A DNA stretch of 64,000 bases from Muraenolepis orangiensis (Eukaryota; Chordata; Actinopteri; Gadiformes; Muraenolepididae), in assembly GCA_027704905.1 (NCBI GenBank), contig CM051002.1:10329460-10393459 (forward strand), given 5' to 3'. Every line of letters begins with the position of its first letter. Position 1 is the first letter of the stretch. Below are positions 1 to 12,746 of the stretch, piece by piece. Made by a program: the position numbers and the translations under genes. Below the pieces are notes generated by a model. It saw only the letters and a list, made by a program, of their open reading frames with translations, was not told the origin of the DNA and did not search any database.

Positions 1-74
1 ATATGCAACATTTGAGTTAAATATTCTTCTTTTTAAAATGCTAAATTGTCTGACCCTTAATGTTTATGTACCAG

Positions 75-1503
75 GTCTGTCTCAGCCTGTGCCACTGGCC
101 CCCTTCACGGAGGAGAACGAAGACGCCATGGAGAAGAGGAGCTTCCAGAAGCTTCTCCGCAAGCTGGGATTGCGAGCGCCAGCAAACGAGCAGGTAGTAT
201 TTTACAAAGTTCACAAGAAAATAACTTAAACGATGGAAAGGAACTCAAGCACTCACTTTTTTTGTTGCATTCAAGTATCAAAATACTCTCCATGTTTGTA
301 ATTTATCAGGAGTCGTTTTGGAGGATCCCAGAGAAGTTGAGCCCGGCCCAGCTAAGGGCAGCCGCTGTGGCCCTCACCCTGAGAAAAGAGCTCCCCGCGG
401 GGGGAAAGGAGCCACCGGCACCCGGGAGCCCCAACCAAGAGCATCAGTACGAGTATGAGAAGAGATCAGAGGCACTGCGGGCGCTGATGCACGCACGCAA
501 GAGGAAACGACGCTCCGACAAGCCCAACGGTACACTGGGAAAATAAATGGCCCTTAATCATCCTCGTTGTCCTATGATAATTACGTGACAACGTTGTTAT
601 TGGTTGTGTGAATGTCTCTCCAGACAATGTTTACAGAGTGATTTTACCCAGACTTGTGGTTGGCCAACTTGGTGCTCATGGTGGCACTTTTTTTCCATTA
701 CGTTGTCATTTTAAAGATAACACTTGCAACAGTAAGCTAGACGTCTATCATTGTACGTTATCAAGCGTTACTTTCAGAACAGAACAAATTGTGGTGACAA
801 GTATTTGTTGATGTCTGACTATTGCCTCATTATGTTAGTGGTAGGTTTAATATGAACAATAACCTGTTACTTCAGTAAGGCTGGGAAAACACAATTTAAT
901 AGATAACGGAATCTGTGTTATTAAGACGGTTTTGTGTTTTTCATTTGATTCCACCCCAGTTGAAGACGCTCTGATGGGGTCCTCACTCACAGAGAGCCCG
1001 CTTAGAAGGTCACAGCAGGAGAAGACCTCCGCTAAAAGAAGCAGAGTGTTGGATGACGATGATGATGATGATGAAGTCAACAAAGGTATTTTGCACCTGA
1101 TATTTTCTGGCTGCTAGGTCCTGTCTAGCTCAATTGGTTGAGCATGGCATTAACACTGCCAATACAATTGTTTGCACGTGTGGGGCCACACATGCAAAGA
1201 TAGTGTATAGACTACATATTATTAGTTGAGCAATTATGTTTAAGACACTTAGGATAAATGTGTCTACCAAATAGCATATAGTTATTTTATTTATTACTTT
1301 ATTTATTTGTATTCATTTGTGATTAAAAAAAAGAAATGTATGTAATGTAAATTGTATGTAATGGCCTTAATGTCTCTTCTACAGAGGTGATCAGGCCCAC
1401 CGCCATGGACAACGATGGAGACTCGGACAGCGAGACTGTCTGGGCTCCCTCCAAGAGATGCAGACAGGCGGTCTTCATTGATGATGACGACGATGATGAT
1501 TAG
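75..1503 (+). CDS. timeless: TIMELESS, 3' part (last four coding exons)
   Basis: Replication-fork protection protein that partners with TIPIN in the nucleus. Only the C-terminal region is in the window. Exons 75-193, 310-529, 960-1085 and 1385-1503 join in phase with GT/AG junctions; upstream exons lie beyond the window start. Diagnostic segments are RKLGLRAPANEQ at the first junction and FWRIPEKLSPAQLRAA in the second exon. These match the vertebrate C-terminal region that in human binds PARP1. A basic run (ARKRKRRS) follows, then acidic tracts. The last two exons each encode a run of seven Asp, and the protein ends on the second run before TAG at 1501. Family knowledge: vertebrate TIMELESS has a basic/acidic low-complexity tail. 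The identification is firm; the exact upstream exon structure cannot be seen. Confidence 0.93.
1117..1280 (+). repeat. tRNA-derived SINE (HpaI-like) in timeless intron
   Basis: The head resembles a tRNA A box (TAGCTCAATTGGTTGAGCA). The tail (GGATAAATGTGTCTACCAAAT) resembles the LINE-derived tail found on fish HpaI-type SINEs. It lies between the third and fourth timeless exons seen here. Diverged; exact ends are uncertain. Confidence 0.6.
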
Positions 1504-1975
1504 TGGTTGTGAATTAGATGAGTAAGGACATGGGAGGGTTGAAGACTGGACAATGGTCTCTTGTTGCTCGTGTGTGGGCAAGTGAAGAGTAGCTTTCCAC
1601 CAACATGAAGCCCTGTTTAAGATACACTCAAATGTTCGTTTTCAAGTGTTTCATGTACATAACTGTTTGGATTTCATGTCATCTCTTTGTTAAGTTAAAA
1701 GTGACTTAAAAATGTTATGCGTAGTTATGGTGAGTGTCTTCTGCCTTTTTTGTGTTTTGTATTCTTTATGTACTATAGCCCAGCCAGTGTTGTCAAGAGA
1801 TTCAGAACCATCTGCATCATCTGGTTCTTATATATTCTTACAGTTTCACCCTATAACACATTCTATGTCCTTATTTGATTGTTATATTTGTATAGAACAT
1901 TTATTTTTTTTCCCGTTTGAATTTCAAACCAAAACAAATATGTATTGCTTAATAAATGGGTAGTGTTTTGATAAG
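1504..1975 (+). promoter_or_regulatory. timeless: timeless 3' UTR and polyadenylation signal
   Basis: Non-coding sequence after the timeless stop. A canonical AATAAA at 1951-1956 is followed by a T/GT-rich stretch suited to cleavage near 1975. No ORF of interest. Confidence 0.7.
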
Positions 1976-3200
1976 TTATGTCTTGTTTGTTGCGCCTGTT
2001 TGTCGTGTTAAGTCTTAATTGAGATTCTGCTATTTTTTTCTGTCCTAATTAAATGCAGTCCTAATAGATCGGGTCACTTTGGATATTGATTACATCTTGA
2101 GAGGGGGTGGTTAAGTAATATTCTATTCATACCATGTATTCATTGGCAATTGTAAACCATTTCCAAGCACTTTTGGTGTATTTGAATGTATACCAGGGGC
2201 AGTGGAATGGCATAGTCTTAAACAAGTATCCATGGACCAATGCATTTTTTTCCCATCTAAGCTCTTTTGTTCAAGGTCCTTTTTGATGTTTTCCAATCAA
2301 TGCCTTTAGACTTGACTTTTTCCAGCTGTGTTGGGGGTGGTCTGTTGTCTTCACATCTGTACCATGTTAGAGACTTCCTGTTACAGCAGTTCACCCCCCC
2401 CCCCCACACACACACACACACACACACACACCCTGTCCAGAGAGCTGTAGGCCATCAGTGAGCGGTGCAGTGCCACGCTGTGGATGACGGGTGCGGTGTA
2501 GGACTTATTTTTTTCTTAGAGATGTATGAAGTATAAAGCCAGGTCGTCAACAACAATGAACACGTCTGTGCAAGTTATTGTAGACAAGCATTCGTAAATT
2601 ATGAGAATCACTTGACCTGATTGACACGTCTTTTTGTGTTATTCACGTAATGATGTATCCTAGATTAAGTCTTTTTAAAAGCCTGTGAGTTTGTTGGGAT
2701 CGATTTCAATGTATCATTTAACTGCTTGGTAGTCAAGGGAACCTTGAGTAAGCCAACTTTATTGTTTATTCCGTTTTGTATAAATATCAACAAGTTGTTA
2801 GCAACTATCTATGATTGGTCGTATTCAAGAATGTTAAATTGTCTGGCACAGTTGCAGGGCATCACATAATAAAATACAAAATCGATTAGCTTATTAATGT
2901 AAATACTATTACTAGGTTATATGTGAACCTTGGCTTCTTAAGGTAAGAATACTAAATTGTTAAGATTTAATCGCAATGTAACGTATCCCTATAGATGAAC
3001 TAACAACTGTGTTGTAGAGAAACAGACGAGATACACACGCTGGCCTATAAGAAGGGGAAGGGGGCGCCTCCTCCTCCGCCTCCAGCGGGGGGGGGGGGGG
3101 AGAGAGAGCGAGAGAAAAAACACGTGAAGCCGCCCCATAGCCTACCATCTACCTCCATGAAAGCGAGACAGGGATGGTGTGTGTGTGTGTGTCAACTTCT
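1976..3200. other. intergenic, no gene seen
   Basis: AT-rich sequence with a C-run plus (CA)n tract at 2395-2432 and a G-run at 3088-3099. No open frame with coding character on either strand. Confidence 0.6.
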
Positions 3201-3229
3201 ATCTACCATCTACTACGGTAGTCACGACG

Positions 3230-3571
3230 TCTCCGGGACGCCGGGGAGCCTGTAGCCTACTGGTTGACAGCGTTATATAGAGTGAAGAAGTTTCAACCGG
3301 TTGAGTTTACGCAAGGGCTCAGCCATGCACGGAGGATCAGTGACTAAGTAGTAGTAGTAGTAGCTGGATCAATAGGAGTTCTGCATGAGGGTTTTGGGAG
3401 CCATGTCGGGTGTGTGTTTGGCGCAGCCCCCGAGTGTACAAAGGAGTGCAGCTTAATTGGGAAACAAACCGGTTTTCCCTGGTACCCTACCGCCGCTTTT
3501 GTGTTTATGAAAGGTGGTGTGTTTTCCCGTTGGAGGTTCTCAGGCAGAAGTTTGAACGAACTTTGGCTCAC
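3230..3571 (+). other. possible non-coding first exon (tmem198 or unknown)
   Basis: A TATATA-like stretch near 3274 precedes a segment ending in CTCACTG followed by GTAAGT at 3572, a near-ideal splice donor. No long ORF is present, so it would be 5' UTR. The next plus-strand acceptor that makes sense is at 12611-12612, before the tmem198 start, which would imply a 9-kb intron. This is inference from splice signals only. Confidence 0.25.
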
Positions 3572-3574
3572 TGG

Positions 3575-5740
3575 TAAGTTGTAAATAACTTATTTATGTA
3601 TATGACTTATATAACTTTCTTGCTTGTGATGTCCTCAAGAAAACGAGGCCGTTCGTGTTTCCCTGTCTAGAGTATTTGGGGATTTCCAATAATTTGCGAC
3701 AATCACGATGCCTATCGATTGTTTTCCATTGAAGGCAATACTGGCCTTATTCACGTCTTTGATTATTTATAATTGATTAAAAGGTCCCACCCAACATCTA
3801 GAGAATAACATCATAGATCTGCTGTTGAATGTCGGGTTACAGGCGATGTGGCATGATGTCATCGCCATGTCTCTTAATTGAGAAGGGCAGCAAGGATGAT
3901 CTTGTACTCCCTACGTTGAAACCAACTACTGCTTCCTTGCACTAAACCATCTTGGTACTGCGACCAGAGACCCAAGCATGCGCCTATAGTTATTACTGAC
4001 CTACTAGCATGCAAGTATACCCCATATGCAGATCATCAATTCAGAACAGCGTATGGAAGACACTGTGTGGTGGTGATTGATAGATTGATTCTTTAAACAT
4101 TTCTTGTTTTTCAAATTATTATTTTTTATCTCTGCACTATCTCCTTGGGTGCAAACAAAAAAAAGAAGAAACAGAAGAAACCCAAACCTTTTCATCCAGG
4201 CTCTCCCACTCTGGGAAAGAAGGGCTATTTTGGCTTTGTGATGATAGGCTATAAGTCCTAGTCTGTAGTTACTCCTCTCTCCTGCACCCCCCCCCCCCCC
4301 CCCCCCCCATCTACTTGACTTTACTCTAAAAGCTAGTCTGTTAGGTCGTGCCAGAGTCGCTTACCCTGTGAAACAGTACAGGAAACCCATCCCTGCTTTA
4401 GGCAAAGGGTGGCCGGAAGAAATATGTTGTGTAGGAGAATGACGCAGTCGCGTTCACCTTTCGCGGTTGACTCATTTGTGTGACGGCATTACTCCGTGAG
4501 CATTCTTGTTTGCACATGTATCCCTTCACATTAAGTATCATTATATGTTGGCATGTCATTTTCAAAAGGCTTTAATCGATGTGGAGTAACAACAATCTGT
4601 CAAATTCAGAAGTTTCTAAATCTGTCCGGCACTGTTTCAAGACTTGTTTCCACCTCCCTGTAATTATTATAACCAGGAGTCTGACGCTTGTGTAGTGCGG
4701 TATCATTGAAACAAATTCCAGGATTCAAACAGTTATGAGTAAGTTACTCCAGTCCTTTCCCCTCTTTCCTCCCCATATTCTAACGTAAGAAGATTCTCAT
4801 AATTTCCACTAGTCACTAGAACCGAGTCGTAAGATGATCCAACTGTTACAGCTCGGCAAGCTAAAGCCCACTGAAACAAGTCAGAGGTCACCTGTTGCTG
4901 GTCTCACCCGGATGTTGACCATATACGGAACATAGTGTGATGTTGGCAACTAGACACACAAGGGGTGAAGAAAAAACAGGTTATCGTGGTCAACGGTTGA
5001 GTTAAGTTTGTTTGTGAAGGAGAAGGGAGGGGGGTTTAGGAGATGTCTCGGATAATGAAGAACATATGGGAGGTGGGGGTACCTTTTTTAGTCTTGGGGA
5101 AAGTCTATAGAAGCATCCATTTGTCATAGATAGGACTGCTCCACAGTGCTGCTAGAAAGACAGTATGTGTCACACACCATGCCTTCATAGGGGAATCTAT
5201 TACTGTACAGATGCAACACACTTCTCATTGTAGCATGTACTTTTCACTTCATGTTTTCTTTCTTTTCCTTTAATTTCTTTGAGTTAACCTCCCCTGACCT
5301 CCATGGAGGAAGGCACCCTCTTTGCAATTAAGCAAATGACAAATTCATCCAATTTAATTATATTGGCGTGAGCTCCCTTATTTTTGGCAGCCCCTGATCA
5401 CACTTGGACCATGGTGTCTCCATGAGGTGGCTTTTTGCTTTGTGCTTTAAATATATATACATATATTTTAGCATCAGAGCAGATGTGTTCTAAGGCCCAT
5501 CAGTGTTGGTTCCCCAACTATCCACACCCTTGTCAAAAAATACAGACGTTCACCATCACCCCGTTTCACCGCAAGCTCATGTGAGGGTCGTTGCTCACCC
5601 CGGGGCTTCTCTCAAAGCCCCAGCAGAGTTCTAATGAATGCTTGGCCCTCACACCGCCTGCACACACAAATACACACACAAACCCTCACCCTGCACTCAT
5701 CCACTGTGTGCTGAATACTGATGAGCACCGCTCTGGATAC
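3575..5740. other. intergenic, no gene seen
   Basis: Unique-looking AT-rich DNA with a C-run of about 23 near 4287-4308 and a short TA-rich run near 5451. No coding exon recognised on either strand. Confidence 0.55.
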
Positions 5741-5746
5741 TGACGA

Positions 5747-6001
<255 letters not shown>

Positions 6002-6511
6002 ACCCCCCCCCAAGCAGGCAGAATGAGCATGTGACACTCTTGAAAAAGGCTCATTGTTGTCAGTGGTCTTTAACTGACTGTAGTTTTCTGCCCTTTTTTC
6101 TGTAAGTAGCTCTCCACAGTCTTGCGTTGAAAGGCCTCTTTTGTTCACAATAAAGTCCTCTGTAATCATGAATCGAGGGGATTATGGTGCGCAAAAGAGG
6201 GAGCTACGCTGCTAACACGTAAAAGACTAAAGTATTTTCGGGTCGCCATGGGTATACTGAATTCACTAGTTTCAACCTAACTTTAATTGTGGTTCATATC
6301 CATCCAAGTGGTGTGGCTGGTGTGTATCTATCCACTGTCGTGCCTTTCAGACATATCAGATCATATTACCTGTCGACTACAGGTTTAGTTTTGTTTTGGG
6401 ACCTTCAATGTATGTTCTTCTTGGTGGCTTTAAACAGTGTCCCCAGTCCTCTCACCTACGATCCTCCGAACAAGAGTAGGTTGAATGTCATCCATTTTGG
6501 ATCAGTTGCTG

Positions 6512-6610
6512 TTCAAGTACGGAGTGAGGACAGGTACTTGGAAAAGGGTGGCAGCCTGCCTCCTGGGCACTGCCGAGGTCCCCTTGAGCAAGGCACCAAA
6601 CCCCTATACT
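6512..6610 (+). repeat. SINE fragment
   Basis: Body segment of the tRNA-SINE family seen in full at 29429-29695. It shares GTACGGAGTGAG, CTCCTGGGCACTGCCGAGG and CCTTGAGCAAGGCACCA. The tRNA head and the tail are missing or diverged. Confidence 0.7.
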
Positions 6611-6779
6611 TGGGAGGCCCCGAGAGGCAGTTATGGCAGGTTTTATGTAAATGACTCAAGTCCAGGCCTAGACCAACCCTGCAGCACTGCTGGTTGCTCA
6701 GCCACTGCGACTGAGTGATAAATGGAACTCTCAGCTCCTCCCTGGAGTGAAGGAGAAGTGAACACACGGGCATAAGAGA

Positions 6780-6988
<209 letters not shown>

Positions 6989-6989
6989 G

Positions 6990-7780
6990 AGTAGTTGCAC
7001 ACCTAACCGTGACAGATACAAAGAGAATCCGTGCCATATAGTGATACCTGATAGGGTTTTTATTTGGTGTATGAACCATGGACATGGCTCAAACCAGAGT
7101 CGGCCAGCAGTATTCAACACGTCAAGTAGACTGGCCACTGTAGAAATACACATATTACAATCCCCTTCTGAGAGTTTAATCCACTCATGCTAATTAGTCT
7201 TCTTTGGTGGAATATCTCCATAACAAAACGGGAAACAAGGCATAACTCCGCCCCTTTCAGCTTGTGCTTTCAGGTACTACTGAGGAGACTACTCTGTCCC
7301 CAGAAGTTCTGCTATAACTGCTAGTATGACTGCTGGGTCCGAGATTTAACACTGTAACTAGACTAGAGAGAAATATTGAATATTGACAGCAGATGATTTT
7401 ATTTTATTATTGCCAATATACTTTGTTTTAATTCTGCATGTGCTTTTTTCAGACATGCTGAAATTAGTAGCCCTATCTACTGTTTGACATGCAATGTTCT
7501 CATGTTAAATGCCAAGTTTCACAAGTTTTACTGACGATATACCTCTTTTAGTATCAAATTAACCCTCTCTGTTCTTTTTTTTTTATCGGCCTTGATAGCT
7601 TGAAACGCATCATGCCTTGGGCTTGACTAGTATTTATTTACATATTTTCCAGGAAGCACATGGACCACCAGTCCACACATGTAAACTAGCATGTACAATG
7701 CAAATAATGTATTATTCAAATATGTATTGCTATACAACTGTACTTTGCTATACAAGCACCTTTCAATTTGACCAACGATC
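6990..7780. other. intergenic, no gene seen
   Basis: AT-rich sequence without coding exons. Old LINE-tail sequence begins near its right end. Confidence 0.5.
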
Positions 7781-8340
7781 AATGTTAAGAAGGTGTTACA
7801 CTTTTGACTTCTGGTGACGTGTTGTTCTCTTACCTTCCTTTTTTGAACGCACTGTTGTAAGTCGTTTTGGACAAAGGCGTCTGCTAAATCAGGGGTTCCC
7901 AACCGCCGGGCCGTGGAGGTGTTACTGCCGGGCCGCGAAACAGTGTGTTTATTATCATATTTGACTCAAATAATTTGAGTATAGGTGAACGGCGGGCGGT
8001 ATAATCTATATATAGAGATTATAGCGGTATATATGGGCGGTATAATCTATATATATATAGATTAAAAATATATCGGCGGCATAACGAGAGACTTTCAGTT
8101 GCACGCGCTACTAAAGAGACTACGCGCTAGTGACGTGTCGGTCGCGAACGAGCCGGGTTTTTTTACGGGTGCTCCGCGTCATGCGCGTTTATACTGAAAT
8201 CGAGCCCTGCCGTTTTGTTAGGGGTGTGTGTTGACAACACACTTTGACAACCGGTCCGCGAGATTTTTTTCATGTATCTGCCGGTCCGTGGCACAGAAAA
8301 GGTTGGGAACCCCTGTGCTAAATGACTAATGTATTGTAAC
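7780..8340 (+). repeat. LINE 3' tail, split by a later insertion
   Basis: The 7780-7889 segment (CACTTTTGACTTCTGGTGAC, GTTGTTCTCTTACC, then TTTTGGACAAAGGCGTCTGC) matches the element end at 54570-54690. It continues after the inserted element at 8324 (GACTAATGTATTG). The tail type (GGATAAAAGCGTCTGCTAAATG) is the one shared by fish L2/RSg-type LINEs and their SINEs. Confidence 0.65.
7890..8315. mobile_element. hAT-type MITE with 8-bp target duplication
   Basis: Perfect 15-bp terminal inverted repeats, CAGGGGTTCCCAACC at 7890-7904 and its complement at 8301-8315, enclose 426 bp with no transposase ORF. The direct repeat TGCTAAAT occurs immediately outside both ends (7882-7889 and 8316-8323). 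This is the 8-bp target-site duplication typical of hAT elements, and the termini resemble vertebrate hAT/Charlie-like termini. It sits inside the older LINE tail. Confidence 0.88.
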
Positions 8341-8690
8341 GTCTTTGTTTTCAAACTTATATTATTCATTCAGCACACTCTTACACGCTGTCGTTGCATG
8401 ACTAATGCATTTAAATATCAAGCCTACGCTGCTATTAGTTTAAAATCTTGTTTTGAATGTCTTTACTTGAGAGCAATTACTTCTATCCGGTTCAGAATCA
8501 ATTTGTATCTGACCTGTATTTAACAGCTTAAGTACTGTTTCATTTCCCCTGGAAAAGTAATTTCCTTTGTGTAGTTTGTTTTCAAAGTTTAAGGTAGCAA
8601 GTAGAGCCAGGCAGATTTCTTTCTTTCCGTACTAAATCTAGGGCAGCCAAGGGAAGCCTGTGCATTGTGGCCCAATGGCAAGGGTCAGTT

Positions 8691-8691
<1 letters not shown>

Positions 8692-8736
<45 letters not shown>
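8692..8736. repeat. (CA)n microsatellite
   Basis: 45-bp CA array. Confidence 0.95.
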
Positions 8737-8738
<2 letters not shown>

Positions 8739-8999
8739 CTGATGTGCTCCACTTCCTGTGGCGGGCCCCGGTTCCCTGTCATGAGGCACAGGAAGTATGC
8801 TACTAGCAGCGAACGCGTTTGAAGAATGAAAGCAGATGAGTTTAGCATTAACCTTCTGTCCGTTGAGCTGAGTGCAGCAGGAAAAACTAAAACGATTTTA
8901 GAATAAGCAATGACCAGGTCCGTGCTTGGTCTCGTCCAACTCTGTCTTTTTGCAGTACCTTCTGTCCAGGGATCTATGATTTGTGACTGTCTGGATCTG

Positions 9000-9051
9000 T
9001 GTGTGTGTGTGTGTGTGGGGGGGAGGGGGGTTGTGTGTGTGTGTGTGTGTG
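9000..9051. repeat. (TG)n with interrupting G-run
   Basis: Two TG arrays separated by a G-rich segment. A short (CA)n follows at 9200-9221. Confidence 0.85.
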
Positions 9052-9254
9052 GACCCCAACTGCTGTCCTCACAGTAAGGCGAAGCCCATGGCTGCCTCCC
9101 AACGTGCCTATAGAGCGTGCACGGCAGCCAGGGCCTACCTTCTGCAAGTTCTTGGGCTTCTTGGTTCAGCTGGTGTGGGTCATCAAGTCAAACCGGAACA
9201 CACACACACACACACACACACGTACCGTGATTTAACCCACCCAAATTAGCTATG

Positions 9255-11140
9255 TGGGGAACTTGTAGTCGGCTCCGGGGCCAATTCCTTGACAGCTGAG
9301 AACTGGATTATTTCAACTATTCATCCACCCCATTACACTACCCTGTAGTCCAATGTCTCTGTTCAGGAAGGTCCACTCTGTTTATGAGTCTATATTCCAT
9401 TTTCTCAGGAGTTACCTTCATGTTACAAAGACAGTCTCATGCATGGAGTGAGCCAGTGAGTGGAAAGATGCGTTTGATAAATAAAGCTTGCTGTCGGGGT
9501 GCCCCAACATCCCAACATTTTCGATCCTCTGCTCAACTCCGCTGTTCATATTGTGGAACAAAGGCCTTGCCAGACTTTGTCCGCCCGGCATTGTATGAGT
9601 TGCCAGGCGACATTTAGCCTATTTAACATGACCCCCTCGGCGAGTTCAGCGGTACGATTCCCGATTCAGACGTTTATGTTTCAGGCGCTGCCCAGCACTT
9701 CATCACTGACAAACGCTCTCAAGGCAACGTGGCGTCCATCTCAAACGCTTACTCCCATGGAGCTGTCGGCTCCCTTTTAGCGCTCCTGACCGTCTTGCCG
9801 CGGTCTGCCTTTTTCCCCCCTCAGCGTGGTTCTCTCGGGGTGCCAGGGAGGAGGTCATGCCATGGGCCCCAGAGTCTTTGTTCGACTCCCATAATGGCCC
9901 CCATTCTCTTCTGGAAGCCCGGACTTCCAGGCCTCCCAGACATAGGACACCACTGTGACTAACTGAGGACGACCGACACTTAAGTATGCACATTAACCAC
10001 CCTGGAAACGTATAGCTATTGAATTCTCACTTTAGGAAAGTGTTTATTTTTTTTCTCTCCTCACTGGGGTGATACCAAACAACTGTCATTCGACCAAATG
10101 CAACCCTAATGGAAAGATGGGGGAAGAATGTGCTGTTACACGCAACACATTGTGAATAGGGGAAGAACAGAGGATGGACTCTTTTCCTCTGTTGGAATGG
10201 GTTTATTTATCACGATTCAACTACTTCACTGGAACTATGAACAATGGAGCAGGATCAGCCACATAATGTTCCCATCCTGTCATGGCGTGTAGGCGAGGGT
10301 TTTGATTTGCTGCTCCCCAATAAAACCACTTTAAAAAGTCCATGCGACATGCAGAATAGACACACAATAGTTTCATACACTGCTTGTGACAATATCCCAG
10401 TCTAGCAGCACAAAGGGAATGCTGTAACTCAACGTAAGATGGCAACACAAATGTACAGCTATTAATAAATGGCAATTGCTTAATGTCTACACTTCCTAAA
10501 GCTGAGAAATGGAAATTAGTCCCTGACAAAGTATTTCAATAACAAAAGGAAATTTGACTGCAATACAGAGGGGGAAAAAACTCAGAGAATAAAGCACTCG
10601 GGTCTGAACTGTACAATGTGAAAACACATACTTCTTTCCGTGGACAGGTTTGCAAATGACCTCTGCTCAGACCAGCTGGCCTGCACAGGTGTTTCATTGT
10701 CAGCCCAACCAGGTGGCTTCGGGTAGAAGGCCCCAAACATGACACCAGCGTGGAGCCACAGCTACAGTTAGGTTATGGCTGCAAGAGAGAAACCCAGATG
10801 AAATAGGAAAGCCTCCCCCCTTATGTGCCTCTAAAGTTAGCCTCTATACTCTTCTATTATCCTGGACCAGTGCTGTTTTTATCCCGGCAGACAACTTGCT
10901 TCTTTATTTTCGACTGGTTGGAGTTTCAAATGAAAATTATACTGTAGTCTGGATTGTATAAACATGGCTCCCCAGCCTTGCTGATTATTGTTTTTGGGGT
11001 TGGAATTGAAACATGAAAAGGGATTTTGCTCCACTTTGTCCACTTTTTGTTTTGACATTGTGCCATTCTGATGTTTCTCAGACCCCGTTATTAACACATA
11101 AGACATTCAGATGAAAATGGATCCACAGTGAACGTTCCGT
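9255..11140. other. intergenic, no gene recognised
   Basis: No confident exon. TTTATT at 11145-11150 reads as AATAAA on the minus strand. It could end a minus-strand transcript carrying the exon-like segment at 11674-11904, in which case part of this stretch is its downstream flank. Confidence 0.4.
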
Positions 11141-11673
11141 GAAGTTTATTGCCAGACTCGACGCGGCGGCTTAGTTTCACAATACTTCCCAACAGATGTG
11201 CTCAATAGAAGAGGACAGAAGTACTTCTGTCCTCCTATGTGGAACGTATGTTCGACCAGAGGCAGAAGAAGTGATACTAGACAGGAAAGGGACTATCAAA
11301 ACACAGGGTGGCTGGAAAGAGAGGGGGAAGCGTTTTTTCCAATCAGCTCTCACATTTTCCATGTAAAGGCACAAGCCGGTTGTGATATACGGTGTCCATG
11401 TTGTTGTGGTGGTTGAGATGAAGACACAGAAGAAACTCTTGTTCTGCTCAGCTGCTCTTTTCAGAAGGGATGGCTCAGAGGGAGGGGAGGGGGGGGGGGG
11501 GGGTCCATTAATTTGCATAAATAAATACAAATGTCCATATGTATAAATAAAAAGGAGACGCACAAAGTGGTCTATAAGGAGGAAAAGGAAAGGAGGGGAG
11601 AACTATTGTTGTTGAACATATTTGGGACGGGGGGGGGGGGTGGGGGTGGTGTGTAAAGGCAGGGGGCTCCCAG

Positions 11674-11904
11674 TCAGTTTCTGGTGAGGTTGAAAAACGT
11701 GAGCGAGCTGTAACCTGAGCTTAGGGGTGAGCTCATGAAGGAGCGGCCGCTAGCAGACGTGGAAGAGAGTGCAGCAGCCCTGGAGCCTGGGGCCTCCCTT
11801 TCGGATCCACAAACCCTCCAGGGGTTATTCTGTGGGACGACCCGCTTAACCACTTCCAAACTCTTTTTAATACAACGCGTCCGCACCGACAGGTCTTTGC
11901 GTGT
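11674..11904 (-). CDS. unidentified C-terminal exon candidate
   Basis: On the minus strand a good polypyrimidine/acceptor (TTTTTTAAACAG) at 11905-11916 opens into a 76-residue frame that closes with TGA at 11674. The product is basic then Ser/Gly-rich: TRKDLSVRTRCIKKSLEVV near the start and SSGYSSLTFFNLTRN at the end. No signal peptide, membrane segment or domain is recognised. A minus-strand AATAAA lies about 530 bp downstream (11150-11145). I could not find its upstream exons: the tract between it and tmem198 is (CA)n and AT-rich. It may be the last exon of a gene nested with tmem198, a relic, or a chance frame. The coding look (no homopolymer, mixed residues) favours a real or former exon. 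Confidence 0.4.
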   Translation of the reverse strand, partial: TRKDLSVRTRCIKKSLEVVKRVVPQNNPWRVCGSEREAPGSRAAALSSTSASGRSFMSSPLSSGYSSLTFFNLTRN

Positions 11905-12141
11905 CTGTTTAAAAAAGCACAAACAATGCCGTTTTTAGGCGTAACGTTTTTGTGAGTGAAAACTGAAAGGGGTTAGGCAGAGAGACACACGGCCATGGTG
12001 GAGCCACATCTGCCTCTCCATGGCCATCTTGTGTGGACATTATTATGGTGTGGTACTAGATGCTATTTATCAGAGTTGTTTTGTACTGAAATGTTTTTGA
12101 TCGTCTTGTGCGGTCCGTGAGATGTTGAATGTCAATTGTTT

Positions 12142-12322
<181 letters not shown>

Positions 12323-12612
12323 AACACGCAGAGTAACCTGGGAGAAGTCACAGTTGGCGTGCAGATTTGACACCTTCCTTACAGTCTAAGAACCTAAAGC
12401 TGACTTGGGCTACAGTTATTTCTATGAGTTGAAAGAGCAGTTAGGTGCTAACACTTTGAGTGAAAGAAGAAGAAAAATGGCATTCCTGAAAGAAGCAGAA
12501 AGCAGTTTTGCTTTAAAAAATTCAAATAAAACAAATATGGTTGCGCAAAAGGAATTACGATGATGCAACATGCCACTAATCCCATCATCCCAACTCTTTC
12601 TTTCATTCACAG

Positions 12613-12746
12613 CCGGCGATCGCTGTTCAAATGGATTTCAGCTAAGCCTGTCATCGGCAGTTTGAACTGACCCTACCTTCCTCCATCTCCCCAACCCCCC
12701 CCTGTCCCCCCTCCCCCCCCCCGGACGGACGCACGCCCCCACCAGG
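12613..12746 (+). promoter_or_regulatory. tmem198: tmem198 5' UTR segment
   Basis: TTTCATTCACAG at 12601-12612 is a good acceptor. The sequence between it and the ATG at 12747 is C-rich and has no competing long frame. Upstream non-coding exon(s) are implied. Confidence 0.5.
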
